From Eriocheir sinensis (taxonomy: Eukaryota > Arthropoda > Malacostraca > Decapoda > Varunidae), in NCBI RefSeq assembly GCF_024679095.1, contig NW_026111787.1, positions 992,001 to 1,056,000 on the forward strand: 64,000 bases of DNA, read 5' to 3'. The notes under the pieces are model-generated. The model saw only the letters and a program-made list of their open reading frames with translations. It did not search any database and was not told the origin of the DNA. Below are positions 10,703 to 20,800 of this stretch, piece after piece. Every line of letters starts with the position of its first letter. Within the stretch, counting starts at the first letter, position 1. A program made the translations under genes and the position numbers.

Positions 10703-12238
10703 TCACAGGTCACCGACGTAGTAGCTTGCGAGCTCCTCGTCGGTGAGGTCCCTGTCTGCATTCAGGAAGAGGTCTTCGTCCACGCCTCCGACGTCGACCT
10801 CGTCCTCTGAGACGTCTTCTTCCTCATACGTCGCCCACTCAACCTCCTGCTTATGATCGAAGTGGCGTGGGGGGTTACCCAGTGGGCGGGCCGTGCAGAT
10901 GGAGGCAGGGAGCGGCTTCCCTTCACGGAGTGTCCTCCTCACTAAGGGGAGGGCTGTCTCGTGCGGGATCCTCTCGAACCTGGCCTCCTCTTCTTGCTCA
11001 GTGAGGTGCTCGTAGCGGATCAGGAGATCCACCAACTCGCCCTCACTGAAATTGTAGGTCCGTGGGGTCTGGGTCGCCTGGCAGGTGCCGGGGGCCTCGC
11101 GGGGTGCTGGCTCCACTGCAGTCGCCGGCGCGTCCACCGTCTCGAGTGTCTGGTCCCTGGTCCTCTTTTTCTTCTTCTTCGGCGCGGTTACATCCTGGGA
11201 CACTACTGGGGGTGTCACCTCGGCGGTCGCCGCAGCCGTCTCCGTTCTCGTCGGCCGTGGTGGGTCCACCTCCATCTCCCTGGCGGGAGACTTTGGTGTC
11301 GGGACGCTCAGTTCCGTGGGTCCCGTCCTCCTCTTCCGTCTGCGGCGCCTCCTCTTTCGTCCTTCACCGTGGGGTGGCGTCCTCTCCTCCGTGGGCGGCT
11401 GCCTTGGCCGCGCTGCTGCCGGGTCCGCCGAAGACGTCGTCCTCTGCAGCTTGGCTCCCGGGATTCTGCGGAGTCGAGCGGGGCACCTGCGGTTCCAGGC
11501 ATGGTGACCTGAACTGCAGTTGGGGCACACAGCCACCGGGCGCGCCACGCCTTCCCTAAGGCGGCGAACGCAGTCCCTCGTAGCGTGGTCCCCGCTGCAC
11601 ACGCCGCACAACTCCTCCGTCCTAGTACACTGCCGCTGCCTGTGGCCGAAAGCCTGGCACTTGTAACAGCGCACAGGCTCCGGCACGTAGCGGCGGCAGG
11701 TAAAGCGTCCCCAGCATCCGAGGTCCAGCGAGGCGGGGACACGTCCCCGCAGCGTCAGCTGCACGCTCCGGGTGGGCAGGCGTCGTCCGTGGCCGGCGTT
11801 GTAGTGGCACCTCACTGCAGCTGCAACGCAGGGGTGCGCCAACACCGGGTCCAATGGGAGGTGGGTAGGGTATCCAAGCAGGACACCCTTCACCGCCGCC
11901 TCCTTTTTCTCCAGGGTGATGCCGCGGGTCCGTCCTGCAGCAATCTCGTCCAGGGTGGTGGCGTGGTCCCAGTCCCACGCACGGATGAGGAAGTCCCCCG
12001 CGCGGGAGACCGTCACCCGGAGTCGCAGCTTCCGCTCGTCCTCCATCCACCGAATGGCCTGGTAGTGGGTGCTGAAGTCCGAAGACACCAGTCTCCACTC
12101 CGGCAGGGGTCCGCTCGATCGGTCCTCCCCGCCGTCCTCGTGAAGCGTCCTCCTTCGGGCCCGCTTGCTCTGCACGCGGGTCCATCCGTCCCCGTCGTCA
12201 GGAGCAGACTCCGTGGGCCGCTTCCGTCTTGCCGCCAT
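10703..12238 (-). CDS. Array unit 5 Gag-like protein (511 aa), mosaic subtype
   Basis: Intact ORF. The knuckle and linker region is subtype B, but the C-terminus (DVGGVDEDLFLNADRDL) and 3' UTR match units 2 and 6 (subtype A), so the copy is mosaic. The linker has one extra lysine. The leader is ~50 bp shorter than in other units: the upstream junction heptamer GCAGCCC (12,291-12,297) joins directly to CTGACTTGCC. Such 5' truncation is usual after target-primed reverse transcription. Predicted role as for unit 2. Confidence 0.87.
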   Translation of the reverse strand: MAARRKRPTESAPDDGDGWTRVQSKRARRRTLHEDGGEDRSSGPLPEWRLVSSDFSTHYQAIRWMEDERKLRLRVTVSRAGDFLIRAWDWDHATTLDEIAAGRTRGITLEKKEAAVKGVLLGYPTHLPLDPVLAHPCVAAAVRCHYNAGHGRRLPTRSVQLTLRGRVPASLDLGCWGRFTCRRYVPEPVRCYKCQAFGHRQRQCTRTEELCGVCSGDHATRDCVRRLREGVARPVAVCPNCSSGHHAWNRRCPARLRRIPGAKLQRTTSSADPAAARPRQPPTEERTPPHGEGRKRRRRRRKRRTGPTELSVPTPKSPAREMEVDPPRPTRTETAAATAEVTPPVVSQDVTAPKKKKKRTRDQTLETVDAPATAVEPAPREAPGTCQATQTPRTYNFSEGELVDLLIRYEHLTEQEEEARFERIPHETALPLVRRTLREGKPLPASICTARPLGNPPRHFDHKQEVEWATYEEEDVSEDEVDVGGVDEDLFLNADRDLTDEELASYYVGDL

Positions 12239-12489
12239 AGCAGAGGCGGGAGCTGTAAGCTCAACCGGGCCGTCTGCAGGGGCAAGTCAGGGGCTGCCAT
12301 TTTGCTTTTGCTTTAATAGTTTATTGGTAACCTTTACATAAGACATACATAGAAAATAAACATGAAAAATTACAAAAATAATCAGTTACCAAAGCAGGCT
12401 CTAAACAAGCAGCCTGCCCGATGTACTGTACATATACTACACTTGGTACAAATCTATCAAAATTACACGTGGGGGAAATGTCTTTTTAA

Positions 12490-14022
12490 TCACAGGTCAC
12501 TGGCGTAGTAGCTTGCAAGCTCCTCGTCGGTGAGGTCCCTGTCTGCATTCAGGAAGAGGTCTTCGTCCACGCCTCCGACGTCGACCTCGTCCTCCGAGAC
12601 GTCTTCTTCCTCATACGTCGCCCACTCAACCTCCTGCTTATGATCGAAGTGGCGTGGGGGGTTACCCAGTGGGCGGGCCGTGCAGATGGAGGCAGGGAGC
12701 GGCTTCCCTTCACGGAGTGTCCTCCTCACTAAGGGGAGGGCTGTCTCGTGCGGGATCCTCTCGAACCTGGCCTCCTCTTCTTGCTCAGTGAGGTGCTCGT
12801 AGCGGATCAGAAGATCCACCAGCTCGCCCTCACTGTAGGTGTAGATCCGTGGGGTCTGGGTCGCCTGGCAGCTACTGGGGGCCTCGCGGGGTGCTGGCTC
12901 CTCCGTAGTCGTCGGCGCGTCCCTCGTCTCAGGTGTCTGGTCCCTGGTCCTCTTTTTCTTCTTGCTGGCGGGTACCTCCGGGGACACAGCTGGGGGTGTC
13001 ACCTCAGCGGTCACCGCTGCCGTCTCCGTCCTCATCAGACGTGGTGGGTCCACCTCCATCTCCCTAGCGGGAGACTTTGGTGTCGGAACGCTCTGCTCCG
13101 TGGGTCCCGGCTTCCTCCTCCGTCTGCGGCGCCTCCTCTTCCGTCCTTCACCGTGGGGTGTCGTCCTCTCCTCCGTGGGCGGCTGCATAGGCCGCGCTGC
13201 TGCCGGGTCCGCCGAAGACGTCGTCCTCCGCAGCTTGGCACCCGGGATTCTGCAGAGCCGAGCGGGGCACCTGCGGTTCCAGGCATGGTGCCCGGAACTG
13301 CAGTTCGGGCACACAGCCACCGGGCGCGCCACACCTTCGCGAAGACGGCGAACGCAGTCCCTCGTGGCGTGGTCCCTGCTGCACACGCCGCACAGCTCCT
13401 CCGTCCTGGTACACTGCCGCTGCCTGTGGCCGAAGGCCTGGCACTTGTAACAGCGCACAGGCTCCGGCACATAGCGGCGGCAGGTAAAACGTCCCCAGCA
13501 TCCGAGGTCCAGCGAGGCGGGGACACGTCCCCGCAGCGTCAGCTGCACGCTCCGGGTGGGCAGGCGTCGTCCGTGGCCGGCGTTGTAGTGGCACCTCACT
13601 GCAGCTGCAACGCAGGGGTGCGCCAACACCGGGTCCAATGGGAGGTGGGTAGGGTATCCAAGCAGGATACCCTTAACCGCCGCCTCCTTCTTCTCCAAGG
13701 TGATGCCGCGGGTCCGTCCAGCAGCAATCTCGTCCAGGGTGGTGGCGTGGTCCCAGTCCCACGCACGGATGAGGAAGTCCCCCGCGCGGGAGACCGTCAC
13801 CCGGAGTCGCAGCTTCCGCTCGTCCTCCATCCACCGAATGGCCTGGTAGTGGGTGCTGAAGTCCGAAGACACCAGCCTCCACTCCGGCAGGGGTCCGCTC
13901 GACCGGTCCTCCCCGCCGTCCTCGTGAAGCGTCCGCCTTCGGGCCCGCTTGCTCTGCACGCGGGTCCATCCGTCCCCGTCGTCAGGAGCAGACTCCGTGG
14001 GCCGCTTCCGTCTTGCCGCCAT
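12490..14022 (-). CDS. Array unit 6 Gag-like zinc-knuckle protein (510 aa)
   Basis: Intact ORF of subtype A, very close to unit 2 across the linker and C-terminus but with its own 3' UTR variant (tgtacatatactacacttgg on the plus strand). Three CCHC knuckles, arginine-rich patch and acidic tail are conserved; it ends YYASDL. The same subtype recurs non-adjacently (units 1, 2, 6), which is not what simple tandem duplication of neighbours would give. Confidence 0.88.
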   Translation of the reverse strand: MAARRKRPTESAPDDGDGWTRVQSKRARRRTLHEDGGEDRSSGPLPEWRLVSSDFSTHYQAIRWMEDERKLRLRVTVSRAGDFLIRAWDWDHATTLDEIAAGRTRGITLEKKEAAVKGILLGYPTHLPLDPVLAHPCVAAAVRCHYNAGHGRRLPTRSVQLTLRGRVPASLDLGCWGRFTCRRYVPEPVRCYKCQAFGHRQRQCTRTEELCGVCSRDHATRDCVRRLREGVARPVAVCPNCSSGHHAWNRRCPARLCRIPGAKLRRTTSSADPAAARPMQPPTEERTTPHGEGRKRRRRRRRRKPGPTEQSVPTPKSPAREMEVDPPRLMRTETAAVTAEVTPPAVSPEVPASKKKKRTRDQTPETRDAPTTTEEPAPREAPSSCQATQTPRIYTYSEGELVDLLIRYEHLTEQEEEARFERIPHETALPLVRRTLREGKPLPASICTARPLGNPPRHFDHKQEVEWATYEEEDVSEDEVDVGGVDEDLFLNADRDLTDEELASYYASDL

Positions 14023-14324
14023 AGCAGAGGCGGGAGCTGAAAGCTCAACCGGGCCGTCTGCAGGGGCAAGTCAGGGAGAGCAGCAGTGAGGAGAGAGGGT
14101 CTGCACTCACTGCTGTCTGCGCCGGAACTGTGGGCTGCCTTTTTTGCTTTAATAGTTTATTGATAACTTTTACATAAGATACAAAAATAAAAATAAACAT
14201 GAAAATTACAAAAATAAGCGGTTACCAAAGCAGGCTCTAAACAAGCAGCCTGCCCGATGTACGATACATAGTTGGCACTAGTTACAATTGGACAAGATTA
14301 CACATGGATGAAATGTCTTTTTAT

Positions 14325-15851
14325 TCAGTGGTCACCGGCGTAGTAGCTTTCGAGCTCAGCGTCGGTGAGGTCTCTGTCTGCGTTGAGGAAGAGGTCGTCG
14401 TCCACGTCTCCGACGTCGACCTCGTCCTCCGAGACGTCTTCCTCCTCGTAAGTCGCCCACTCAACCTCCTGCCTGTGGTCGAAGTGACGTGGGGGGTTAC
14501 CCAGTGGGCGGGCCGTGCGGATGGAGGCTGGGAGCGGCTTCCCTTCACGGAGTGTCCTCCTCACTAAGGGGAGGGCTGTCTCGTGCGGGATCCTCTCGAA
14601 CCTAGCCTCCTCCTCTTGTTCAGTGAGGTGCTCGTAGCGGATCAGGAGATCCACCAACTCGCCCTCACTGAAATTGTAGGTCCGTGGGGTCTGGGTCGCC
14701 TGGCAGCTGCCGGGGCCCTCGCGGGGTGCTGGCTCCACTGCAGTCGCCGGCGCGTCCACCGTCTCGAGTGTCTGGTCCCTGGTCCTCTTTGTCTTCTTCG
14801 GCGCGGGTACATCTGGGGACACTACTGGGGGTGTCACCTCGGCGGTCGCCGCAGCCGTCTCCGTTCTCGTCGGCCGTGGTGGGTCCACCTCCATCTCCCT
14901 AGCGGGAGACTTTGGTGTCGGGACGCTCAGTTCCGTGGGTCCCGTCCTCCTCTTCCGTCTGCGGCGCCTCCTCTTCGTCCTTCACCGTGGGTGGCGTCCT
15001 CTCCTCCGTGGGCGGCTGCCTTGGCCGCGCTGCTGCCGGTCCGCCGAAGACGTCGTCCTCTGCAGCTTGGCTCCCGGATTCTGCGGAGTCGAGCGGGCAC
15101 CTGCGGTTCCAGGCATGGTGACCTGAACTGCAGTTAGGGCACACAGCCACCGGGCGCGCCACGCCTTCCCTAAGGCGGCGAACGCAGTCCCTCGTAGCGT
15201 GGTCCCCGCTGCACACGCCGCACAGCTCCTTCGTCCTGGAACACAGCCGCTGCTCAGGCCGAAAGCCTGGCACTTGTAACAGCGCACAGGCTCCGGCACG
15301 TAGCGGCGGCAGGTAAAGCGTCCCCAGCATCCGAGGTCCAGCGAGGCGGGGACACGTCCCCGCAGCGTCAGCTGCACGCTCCGGGTGGGCAGGCGTCGTC
15401 CGTGGCCGGCGTTGTAGTGGCACCTCACTGCAGCTGCAACGCAGGGGTGCGCCAACACCGGGTCCAATGGGAGGTGGGTTGGGTATCCAAGCAGGACACC
15501 CTTCACCGCCGCCTCCTTTTTCTCCAGGGTGATGCCGCGGGTCCGTCCAGCAGCAATCTCGTCCAGGGTGGTGGCGTGGTCCCAGTCCCACGCACGGATG
15601 AGGAAGTCCCCCGCGCGGGAGACCGTCACCCGGAGTCGCAGCTTCCGCTCGTCCTCCAACCACCGAATGGCCTGGTAGTGGGTGCTGAAGTCCGAAGACA
15701 CCAGCCTCCACTCCGGCAGGGGTCCGCTCGATCGGTCCTCCCCGCCGTCCTCGTGAAGCGTCCTCCTTCGGGCCCGCTTGCTCTGCACGCGGGTCCATCC
15801 GTCCCCGTCGTCAGGAGCAGACTCCGTGGGCCGCTTCCTTCTTGCCGCCAT
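14325..15851 (-). pseudogene. Array unit 7 Gag-like ORF, multiple frameshifts
   Basis: Open from 15851 through the conserved N-terminal domain, then broken several times between about 14,970 and 15,260, then open again (subtype B) to 14325. Compared with units 3 and 4 the breaks are mostly single-base losses in short G, C or T runs (for example gtgggtgg for gtggggtgg), plus a scrambled stretch at the first knuckle. The clustering resembles a low-quality consensus as much as natural decay. The leader is truncated at about 15,940. Confidence 0.83.
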
Positions 15852-15940
15852 AGCAGAGGCGGGAGCTGAGAGCTCAACCGGGCCGTCTGCAGGGGCAAGT
15901 CAGGGAGAGCAGCAGTGAGGAGAGAGGGTCTGCACTCACT

Positions 15941-16588
15941 GGGTGGGTGGTGGGTTTTTGAGGGTTGTTAGCCCTCGCGGGCTATGTGCCATAGGCTGGC
16001 CCGCCTCTCTCTTGGATCTCTCTAAGCCACGGACGCGTCACGCCCAGAAACGCCAGTGCCGCACCCAACACGGCCCCAATGGCCAGCGCGCAGCGTACCA
16101 TGAGCGACCGACAAAACCCCACTCCAGGTCCCGAGGATTGAAAGGTGTGAATAATTGAAATTAAGGAAGTCAGAGGGCGACAGTGGTTTGTACGTATATT
16201 TGGCAGAGTGGATGGTTTGAGAAGTACTCCGTATAGCGGAGGGACCTTTAGATGGGGTCCAGCCCTGATAGTCGGAGGGAGGCGAGCGGAACGGAGGGGA
16301 TTCTATGAGGGTAAAAGGTGGCACAGTAAGATAACAGAAGGAAGAGACCTTTGTACAGCAAAGGGATCATTTGTTTAAAGTGGGTCATTCGAACCACGCA
16401 AGTAAAGTGGGAGGCAGTAGAAACAGACCTTTTGGTGGGGTCAAGCCACAGGTGGTGAGCGGAACGGAGGGGATTGCATGAGACCGAAAGATTGAACAGT
16501 AAGTGACAGTTGGAAGAGTCCTTTGTATAGCAAAGGGATCATTTGTTTAAAGTGGGTCATTCGAACCACGCAAGTATAGTCGAAGGTT
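15941..16588. repeat. Non-coding block with two 172-bp tandem copies
   Basis: Unique sequence from 15,941 is followed by two imperfect copies (about 16,235-16,405 and 16,420-16,577) sharing gagcggaacggaggggatt and tgggtcattcgaaccacgc, spaced 172 bp apart. The block then meets an A tract and an AAT array. It could be the 3' region of the adjacent minus-strand LINE, or the 3' end of a plus-strand element whose tail is the A/AAT run. No ORF is supported. Confidence 0.6.
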
Positions 16589-17104
<516 letters not shown>

Positions 17105-17180
17105 GGAAGTCATACTGTCTCGTCGTTTACCGTGGAGGCTCTCTGTCTGAGGAACCTCGTGAGTGTCCTGAGGTCGTCCG

Positions 17181-20100
17181 TCAGGTACCGTACCATCCTT
17201 GCTGCAGCTGTTCTTCTCTCCGCAAGGGTGTAACCTCCTGGCCGCCATCGTCCTTAGCGGGCCTGTTCTGCGCACAGTCCAGGAGGTAGTGGACGAGGGG
17301 TCGTCCGCATCCTCCAGGCAGTGCAGACACAACTCGCCCTCGTAGTCCGCTATGGGAGCGAACGGTCGGGTAGCCGAGTCGCAGTCTGTGGATCATTATT
17401 CTATCCCTCCTCGCTAAGGAGGAGGGAGGAACGGTCTCGTAGCCGGTGGCGTTGGCGTACCAATGAAGGGACGCTGAGGTTGCCTCAGCGTCCTTCACCA
17501 ACGCGAGCGCGCGCCTTCCTGTGGTCCTCTTCGCTGTGCGTTTTAGCTGTTGTAAGCTAACAGGGACCTCGATCGCGATCCGGTCCTGGTCCAGCGCCTG
17601 CTTGGCTGCTGCATCCGCCGCCTCGTTGCCCGGGACACCCACGTGACTGGGTATCCAGGCGAACGTCACGGCTCGCTCGTCGCGTCGCAGGCGTGCCAGA
17701 GTGTCTAGTGTCATAGTCACCAGTCTGATGTTGTCACGTACCCTGTCTCGTCTGAGCGTCTGGAGTGCTGTCATCGAGTCAGTGTAAACGTTGATGTCCT
17801 TGTTGTCGGTGCGTAGGGCGTGCTGGAGCGCTGTCAGGAGTGCCACTAGCTCTGCCTGAAGGGTAGAGCAGTGGTCGCCGGTCCGCCAACCGTGTGTCTC
17901 CTCGCCGCTCACGAAGGCCGCCGCTGTTCTGCCTCTCTCTCGGTCAACGGATCCGTCCGTGTAGTATACACTTGCCCCATCCGAAGATGTGCGGGCAAGG
18001 GTTCCTCTTGCGTGGGCGAGTAAGGTCTCGCGTGAGCACTGCTGCTTGCTGAAAGGCAAGGGGTCCATGTGGAAGCGAGCCACATCCGCAGCCCATGGCG
18101 GCGGGTCGACGTAGCCCTCTGCCTTCTCATCCGGTCCTCTTCCTGCCAGGTCCACGTCCGGGAGTGAGAGTCGGGTCGCTCTCGCTATCCCTCGTGCCCA
18201 CGTCCTGTCGGTGAAAAGCCTGGCATCCTGTGCTAGAGAGGTTAGTAACCTCCGTCTCGCAGGGGTGTCGGACAGTCTGACGACTGTTTTGGCTGCCCAC
18301 GCGGCTGCCACCTGTTCGATCCGGAGCATCAGGGGAGGGAGCTCAGCCTCTGCTCGCAGAGCCTCTAGCTTCGTCCACCTGGGCGCTCCGAGGATATGCC
18401 GCAGCGCGTCGTTCTGGCACCTCTCGAGAGAAGTCGCGACGCTGTCTGAGAGGGACACCATCGCCACCGCCGCGTAGTCCGCGAGGGTACGGACGGCCTG
18501 TACGTAATACAGTTTAAGGACTCGGTGCGTCGCCCCCGCTCTCGTGGTCGTCATCCTCCGCATCACGGTGAGCCGGCACTTCATCCTACTCTTCAGGTAC
18601 TCAGCCTCCTTCGAGAAGGTGAGCCTGTGGTCGATCCACACTCCAAGGTACTGGTACGCTGTGCACCACTCGAGTCGTACACCCTGTATCCTCAGGCTCT
18701 GCTCAGGCGTCGGGCCGAGGATCGACATCGCCCTCGACTTCCCGGCTGAAACCGAGAGACCTAGGTCTCTGCAGGCAGCGGTGACTGAGTCGAGGGCCTT
18801 CTGTGCCCATGAGAGCCTGTTGCCTCTACCTACGGCGACTAACGCGAGGTCGTCGGCGTAGCTGAGTAGGGTGACGTTGCGTCCTAGCGGAAGCCCGGCA
18901 AGGGCTTCCATGAGGGCGTTGAAAAGCGTTGGGCTGAGGACGCCCCCTTGCGGGGTGCCGTTCTCGAAGCCCTGCTTGCTGGAGACGTGGCCCTGGAACC
19001 TTACCTTTGCTGTGCGGTCGCGAAGGTAGTCGTGCCCAACTGAGGAGCCGCCCTGACACACCTTTTGCCGCAAGAGCATCAGCAATGGCAGTGGGCGAGG
19101 CCAGCTCGAAGGCCTTCTCTAGGTCGAGGAAGACCACAACAGCCGGCTGGTTGTTGATCGTGGACAGAAGGGAGGCCATGCTGTCAGCAGCACTCTTCCC
19201 CTCTGTGAACCCGTACACGTTGTGATGGGGCGGGCCATTTGCCACTGTAGGCGAGTCAGTACCATTATCTCAGCAGTCTTGGCAGCACAGCTGATGAGAG
19301 ATGGGCCGTGTCGTGCCTGGGTCCGTGGGTTTCGGTACCGGGTGGACGAGTGCCGCCTTCCAACGGACTGGAAGGCGACCCGCCTCCCAGGAGGCGTTGA
19401 TGAGGGCCAGAAGGGCGCTCTCACCAGCCGACCCCATGTTGCGTAACATGGAGTAGGTAATACCATCCTCGCCGGGCGCGGTGTCTTTGCTTCTCTTCTC
19501 TGCTCTCTTCAGTTCTTCTCTCGTAAAGAGTGGGTCGGTGACTGCAGGCCGGGCCTCCGCACGCCGGATGCGGGCCAGCCTGCCTTGTAGTAGCTCCTGC
19601 TGCTTTCGTTGCACTTCTTGGGGGAGGTTGCCTGCGGATGCGCGGTCCGCGTACGAACGGATGAGCCTGTTGGCTTCTTCCTTCGGGGTGGGATGTGCGG
19701 CAGGCCTGGAGGTCTCCTCCTGTTGCCCGCCGGAGGCATGACCAGAGCGTTCTGAGGCTGGTGCGCGAGCCGAAGCTCTCACACCAGCTCAGCCACTTGG
19801 TCTCCCTCTCCCTGGCAACATGTCGTGCGTTGTCCACTTCTTAGAGAAGTAGCTGTAGATTCTACTGCGTGCGGTACATGAGAAAGAGCTTGCGGATGTT
19901 GTTGACTCGATGGTTCATCTCCTTGACTCGGGGCTGCGGAACCATCCGTTCTTGGTAGGCGGTCTACGACCGACTGCCTTCGGGATGGCTCTGTCGGCGG
20001 CGTCGGTCAAAGCTGCAGCAAGGTCTCGGTCGAAGCGGTCTATGTCATCAGGCTGGCTGTAGTGAAGCCACCACTTAGCCACCTCTCTACGAAAGGTGGC

Positions 20101-20800
20101 CCAGTTGGCCCTGTCCAGCCGCCACCTGCTCGGCCCGGCCTCCTTCGGCGGGAGGGGGACATCGAGCGTCGTCAGAATCGCAAAATGGTCGCTCGTCAAG
20201 GTCGGGTGTAGTCGCCAGTCTGCTCCGTCGGCCAACGCGGAAGAAACTAACGTGAGGTCCAGGGCGTTGCCCTGGACGTGTGTCGGCTCACCTGTGTTTA
20301 GCAGCACGGCGCCCTCAAGATCCTGGAGCAGCGTTGCCAGATGCTGCCCTGCAGCGTTGGCGTTGCTCCTGGAACCCAGCACCTCGTGGTGGGCGTTGAA
20401 ATCGCCTCCAACAAGGACGCTGGCCTCTCCGGCAAGAGTGAGGAGCTCAGTGAGGTCAAGCTCACGTCTCGGCTTGCTGTATACATTGTAGACTATGACC
20501 TCCGTCCCGTTAAGGAGGAGGGTGACGGCTTGGGTCTCGACACCTCGCCGCAGTCTATGGGGCGTTCGACCACCCTATGGGGATGGAGTTGCTGACCAAG
20601 ATCAGGGAACCTCTACCCCCAGTCTCGTCCCTGATCGGGAGATGGTGAGCCGTGTATCCGGGAAAGCGGAGGTGGCAATCCCCCCTAACCAGCGTTTCCT
20701 GTAGGAGGCAAACACTTACTTCATCCTCGATGAGAGCGGCCTGGAGCAGAGTCTTGTTGGCGCGGAGTCCTCGGATGTTCCACTGTAAGAACCTCAGGCC
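17181..20800 (-). pseudogene. LINE ORF2: endonuclease, RT, RNase H
   Basis: AP-endonuclease domain starts near 20,797 (LQWNIRGLRANK) with QET near 20,698, a GGDFNA motif at ~20,391-20,409 and SDH near 20,190. The RT domain includes APGEDGITY, FLDLEKAFE, GTPQGGVLSP (~18,943) and the catalytic YADD (~18,848-18,863). RNase H has YTDGS (~17,960), QAELVAL, YTDS and NEAADAAAK, giving the D-E-D-D set. A C-terminal CLHCLEDAD knuckle is visible out of frame near 17,330. Several frameshifts break the endonuclease, RT fingers and C-terminal knuckle, so this copy cannot make full-length enzyme. Confidence 0.87.

Larger units (their letters stand above)
3163..15940 (-). mobile_element. Head-to-tail array of seven gag-only retroelement units
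   Basis: Seven minus-strand units with a spacing of 1,787-1,844 bp. Each has a short leader starting near GTTCCGG, a Gag-like ORF, ~180 bp of 3' UTR with AATAAACTATTAAAGC near the end, and a variable A/AAAGC tail. Heptamer GCAGCCC (plus-strand gggctgc) follows each tail at 3156, 4991, 6826, 8662, 10508, 12291 and 14132. No unit has room for endonuclease or reverse transcriptase. Unit 5 lacks ~50 bp of leader and unit 7 is truncated at about 15,940. Varying tails, fillers and subfamily order favour repeated site-specific retrotransposition over simple unequal crossing-over. In form this resembles HeT-A (gag-only, tandem) and HAL1 (ORF1-only), but the location is a histone promoter. Confidence 0.85.

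Noticed and set aside
3163..15940. Histone gene tandem repeat or CRISPR-like array
   Set aside because: The repeat units contain no histone sequence and are 1.8 kb long with an ORF1 protein; spacing and content fit a retroelement array only.
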